Shown here: piece by piece, positions 5,893 through 9,306 of the stretch
Layout: every line of letters starts with the position of its first letter
Position numbering within the stretch: the stretch's first letter is position 1
NCBI GenBank assembly: GCA_025057735.1
Contig: JANWUU010000086.1
Span: forward strand, 1-9,306
DNA length: 9,306 bases
Source of the DNA: Burkholderiaceae bacterium
Lineage (GTDB): Bacteria > Pseudomonadota > Gammaproteobacteria > Burkholderiales > Burkholderiaceae
Direction: 5' to 3'
Notes under the pieces: model-generated
The model's input: only the letters and a program-made list of their open reading frames with translations
Told to the model about the DNA's origin: nothing
The model's database searches: none
Position numbers and translations under genes: made by a program

Positions 5893-6813
5893 ATGGACGC
5901 ACGGCTCGAGGAAATGCGCGCGCTGATCGCGCGCCACAAGCTCAACGACCACATTTTCGCCATCGTCGGGTTGGTGTTCATGATGATCGGCGTGCTGATG
6001 CTGATGGCCGCCTTCATCGACCTGCTGATCGACGGCTACGGCCGGCTGCGCCCCGATTTCTTCCTGTCGTTCCCGTCGCGCCGCGCCGAGCAGGCCGGCA
6101 TTCTCTCGGCGTGGGTCGGCACGGCGCTGGTGATGCTGGTGACGATGGTCTCGGCAGTGCCGCTCGGGGTGGCGGCAGCGATTTACCTCGAGGAATACGC
6201 GCGCAAGAACTGGATCACCGATCTGATCGAGATCAACGTTACCAATCTGGCGGGCGTGCCCTCGATCGTCTACGGTCTGCTTGCGCTGGGGCTGTTCGTC
6301 TACCAGTTCGGCTTCGGCCAAAGCGTGCTGTCGGCCGGCCTCACGCTGGCCCTGCTGATTCTGCCGATCGTGATCGTGTCCACGCGCGAGGCGCTGCGGT
6401 CGATTCCGCAGAGCATCCGCGAGGCCGCGTATGCCGTGGGGGCCACCCGCTGGCAACTGGTTTCAGACCACCTGCTTCCTTACGCGCGCGGCGGCATCCT
6501 GACGGGGGTGATCATCGGCCTGGCGCGCGCGATCGGAGAGACCGCGCCGGTGATCACGATCGGGGCGCTGACTTTCATCGCGTTTCTGCCGTTCGACGCC
6601 GAGGCGCCCGTGCGTTCGCTGCTGACCTTCGAATGGCTGTTGCAGCCGTTCACCGTGTTGCCGATCCAGATGTTCAACTGGGTATCGCGTCCGGAGAAGG
6701 CGTTTCTCGCCAACGCGGCGGCCGCCGGGGTGGTGCTGATCGTGATGACGCTGCTGATGAACGGATTGGCGATCTACCTGCGCTACAGCATCCGCAAGAA
6801 GATCAAGTGGTGA
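5893..6813 (+). CDS. pstA: Phosphate ABC transporter permease PstA
   Basis: PstA is the second inner-membrane channel subunit of the PstSCAB phosphate importer and pairs with PstC. The 306-residue protein has a cytoplasmic N-terminus, a first helix at about 20-46, and about six helices. Family landmarks are [21 protein letters not shown] (116-136), the EAA-type loop [21 protein letters not shown] (176-196) and [15 protein letters not shown] (211-225). The region between the first two helices (about 50-68, including [11 protein letters not shown]) is periplasmic, as in other PstA proteins. The start codon is one base after the pstC stop, which indicates translational coupling. The gene ends four bases before pstB. 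Length and motifs are normal, and no damage is seen. Confidence 0.95.
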   Translation: MDARLEEMRALIARHKLNDHIFAIVGLVFMMIGVLMLMAAFIDLLIDGYGRLRPDFFLSFPSRRAEQAGILSAWVGTALVMLVTMVSAVPLGVAAAIYLEEYARKNWITDLIEINVTNLAGVPSIVYGLLALGLFVYQFGFGQSVLSAGLTLALLILPIVIVSTREALRSIPQSIREAAYAVGATRWQLVSDHLLPYARGGILTGVIIGLARAIGETAPVITIGALTFIAFLPFDAEAPVRSLLTFEWLLQPFTVLPIQMFNWVSRPEKAFLANAAAAGVVLIVMTLLMNGLAIYLRYSIRKKIKW

Positions 6814-6817
6814 CCGC

Positions 6818-7627
<810 letters not shown>

Positions 7628-7644
7628 CGTGACGGAGAACGTTG

Positions 7645-8361
7645 ATGACCGGCGGCGAACACTTCTCCAAACAGTACGACCAAGAACTGGAAGCGATGCG
7701 CTCGCGCGTGCTGCAGATGGGCGGCATCGTCGAGTCGCAGATCAAATCGGCGCTGGACGCGTTCGAAAACGCCGACGCGACGCTGGCCGACTCGGTCATC
7801 CAAGCCGACCGGCGCGTCAACGAGCTGGAGGTCGATCTGGACCGGCTGGTCAACCATGTGATCGCGCGCCGCCAGCCGACCGCAGTGGATCTGCGCATGA
7901 TCATGGGGGTGGCGAAGGCCATCACCGACCTGGAACGCATCGGCGACGAGGCGACCAAGATCGCGCGCGCGGCCAAGTGGATCCGCGAGAAAAACTCGCC
8001 GGCGCGGGTCAACCGGATTCCGGACATCCGCGCCTCCGGCGATATCGCGCACGCGATGCTGCGCCGCTCGCTGGACGCCTTCGCGCGCTTGGATACGCAG
8101 GAGGCGGCCGCCATCATCCGCGACGATGCCGGCGTGGACGAGCGCTTCCGCGCCATTTTGCGGCAACTGGTGACGTTCATGATGGAGGATCCGCGTTCGA
8201 TTTCGGCGTCGATCGACACCGCCTGGGCGGCGAAGGCGATCGAGCGCATCGGCGACCACGCGAAGAACATTGCCGAGCACGTGATCTTTATCGCGCACGG
8301 CGCCGACGTGAAACACATGTCGCCGGAGGACGTCGCGCGCACGGTCGAGCAGTCGAGGTGA
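7645..8361 (+). CDS. phoU: Phosphate-signalling protein PhoU
   Basis: PhoU is a cytoplasmic protein that connects the Pst transporter to the PhoR kinase and keeps the Pho response off when phosphate is plentiful. The 238-residue all-helical protein is made of two PhoU repeats. Each carries the metal-binding helix: DLERIGDEATKIARAAKW (about 95-112) in the first and AIERIGDHAKNIAEHVIF (about 198-215) in the second. The ATG at 7645 is preferred over the adjacent in-frame TTG at 7642, because GGAG (7634-7637) lies seven bases before it. The gene follows pstB by 17 bases, and its stop codon shares one base with the phoB start, so phoU and phoB are likely translationally coupled. Confidence 0.96.
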   Translation: MTGGEHFSKQYDQELEAMRSRVLQMGGIVESQIKSALDAFENADATLADSVIQADRRVNELEVDLDRLVNHVIARRQPTAVDLRMIMGVAKAITDLERIGDEATKIARAAKWIREKNSPARVNRIPDIRASGDIAHAMLRRSLDAFARLDTQEAAAIIRDDAGVDERFRAILRQLVTFMMEDPRSISASIDTAWAAKAIERIGDHAKNIAEHVIFIAHGADVKHMSPEDVARTVEQSR

Positions 8362-9056
8362 TGGGCGCTACGATTCTGGTCGTCGAGGACGAGCCGGCCA
8401 TCCAGGAGCTGGTGCGTTTCGCCTGCGCGACGAACGGATTCGCCGTGCGCGCGGCCGACTCGGCGCGCGGCGCGCAGCAGTCGATCCGCGAGGCGCTGCC
8501 CGATCTGGTCCTGCTGGACTGGATGCTGCCGGATCGCAGCGGGGTGGAGCTGTTGCGCGAGCTGCGCGGCAGCGAGCGCACGCGGCATCTGCCCGTGATC
8601 ATGCTGACCGCCAAGGGGGCGGAAAGCGACCGCGTGACCGGCCTGGATGCCGGCGCCGACGATTACGTGGTCAAGCCGTTTTCGCCGCGCGAGCTGGTGG
8701 CGCGCATTCGCGCCGTGTTCCGGCGCCGCGCGCCGGAGAAAAGCGGCGAACCGATCCGCTATGGCGCGCTGCTGATCGATCCGGCGCGGCACGAGGTGCG
8801 CTTCGAGGACCGGCCCGTCAAAATGGGCATGGCTGAGTTCAAGCTGCTGAAGTTCCTCGCCTCGCATGCCGAGCGCGTGTTCTCGCGCAGCCAGCTGTTG
8901 GACGGCGTGTGGGGCGATCACGTGTTCATCGACGAGCGTACGGTCGACGTTCACGTGTTGCGGCTGCGCAAGGCGCTGGCGGCCGCCGGCGGGCAGCACC
9001 TGATCCAGACCGTGCGCGGACTCGGCTACCGCCTCGCCGCAGGCCCGACCGGCTGA
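8361..9056 (+). CDS. phoB: Phosphate regulon response regulator PhoB
   Basis: PhoB is the transcription factor phosphorylated by PhoR under phosphate limitation; it binds Pho boxes and activates pst and related genes. The 231-residue protein has a receiver domain (about 1-120). This shows the acidic pocket Glu9-Asp10, phospho-acceptor Asp53 in LLDWMLPDRSG, Thr83 and Lys105 in VVKPFSPREL. An OmpR-type winged-helix DNA-binding domain follows (about 130-227), with ERTVDVHVLRLRKAL as the recognition-helix region and a C-terminal TVRGLGYRL. The ATG at 8361 uses the last base of the phoU stop (TGATG), with GAGG just before it. The open frame continues upstream inside phoU, but the receiver fold begins exactly here. 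Its likely targets in this window are the Pho-box elements upstream of pstS and perhaps arsC. Among OmpR-family members, the operon context makes PhoB much the most likely. Confidence 0.96.
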   Translation: MGATILVVEDEPAIQELVRFACATNGFAVRAADSARGAQQSIREALPDLVLLDWMLPDRSGVELLRELRGSERTRHLPVIMLTAKGAESDRVTGLDAGADDYVVKPFSPRELVARIRAVFRRRAPEKSGEPIRYGALLIDPARHEVRFEDRPVKMGMAEFKLLKFLASHAERVFSRSQLLDGVWGDHVFIDERTVDVHVLRLRKALAAAGGQHLIQTVRGLGYRLAAGPTG

Positions 9057-9076
9057 GCGGGGCGACACGGGCCCGT

Positions 9077-9306
9077 ATGGGCGAGCGGTTACGCGAGCGC
9101 CTGAGGATCGTCGCCCCAGCGCTGCTGCGCCTCGCCCTGCTCGGCATCGCTGCCCTGATCGTCGCCTACTTCTTCGGCGACCGCGCCGGCCTGTGGTTCG
9201 CGCTGATCGGCTTCGGCGCCCTGCTGGCGTTCCACCTTTTTTACCTGGCCGTCCTGGGCGCTTGGCTGGAGCGACCGTCGCTGGATACGGTGCCGGAGGG
9301 CATCGG
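9077..9306 (+). CDS. phoR: Phosphate regulon sensor kinase PhoR, N-terminal fragment (runs off window)
   Basis: PhoR is the membrane-bound histidine kinase that phosphorylates or dephosphorylates PhoB according to phosphate supply. Only the first 76 codons are present; the frame stays open to the window edge. The peptide starts MGERLRERLRIVAPALLRLA. It has two closely spaced hydrophobic helices (about residues 13-32 and 38-63) joined by a short turn, as in PhoR, which lacks a large periplasmic sensor domain. A positively charged N-terminus, then an acidic stretch ending VPEGIG, matches the linker leading to the PAS domain in PhoR. The kinase core lies beyond the window, so identity rests on this architecture and on position 20 bases after phoB. 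The ATG at 9077 is the first plausible start after the phoB stop; its ribosome-binding site is weak (GGGGCGA). Confidence 0.85.
   Translation, partial: MGERLRERLRIVAPALLRLALLGIAALIVAYFFGDRAGLWFALIGFGALLAFHLFYLAVLGAWLERPSLDTVPEGI

Noticed and set aside
3804..6017. A 737-codon open frame on the minus strand, antisense to pstS and pstC
   Set aside because: Low-complexity Arg/His/Asp-rich translation with no recognisable domain. It mirrors well-supported pst genes and starts inside pstA.

Overview
The window is GC-rich, densely coding chromosomal DNA from a proteobacterium, most likely beta- or gammaproteobacterial. The main evidence for this is gene order. A glmM gene followed by pst-phoU-phoB-phoR is the arrangement I know from betaproteobacteria such as Burkholderia and Ralstonia. 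I cannot name the genus. No tRNA, rRNA, CRISPR array, transposase or integrase gene is visible.

Layout. (1) Bases 1-694, plus strand: the 3' half of glmM (phosphoglucosamine mutase). (2) Bases 719-3695, minus strand: a four-gene block read toward glmM. In transcription order it encodes an LMW-PTP-type arsenate reductase (ArsC), an ACR3-family arsenite efflux permease, a CbbY-like HAD phosphatase and a small two-repeat SPW membrane protein. (3) Bases 3696-3821: a 126-base divergent promoter region. It has a good candidate Pho box and -10 for pstS on the plus strand, and a weaker candidate Pho box facing arsC on the minus strand. (4) Bases 3822-9306, plus strand: pstS-pstC-pstA-pstB-phoU-phoB and the start of phoR, which runs off the end. 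A near-perfect 12-bp hairpin follows pstS; the genes after pstC are separated by 20 bases or fewer.

How it works together. PstS captures periplasmic phosphate, PstC and PstA form the channel and PstB supplies the ATPase. PhoU links transporter state to the PhoR kinase, and PhoB activates the operon when phosphate is scarce. Arsenate is a phosphate analogue that enters through phosphate transporters. ArsC reduces it to arsenite and ACR3 exports it, so phosphate scavenging and arsenate detoxification are encoded back to back. No arsR-type repressor lies in the window, so joint control of both directions by PhoB is a plausible hypothesis that the sequence alone does not prove.

The individual genes belong to known families. 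The unusual parts are the arsenic block between glmM and pstS, the paired divergent Pho-box-like elements, and the presence of CbbY-like and SPW genes downstream of ACR3.
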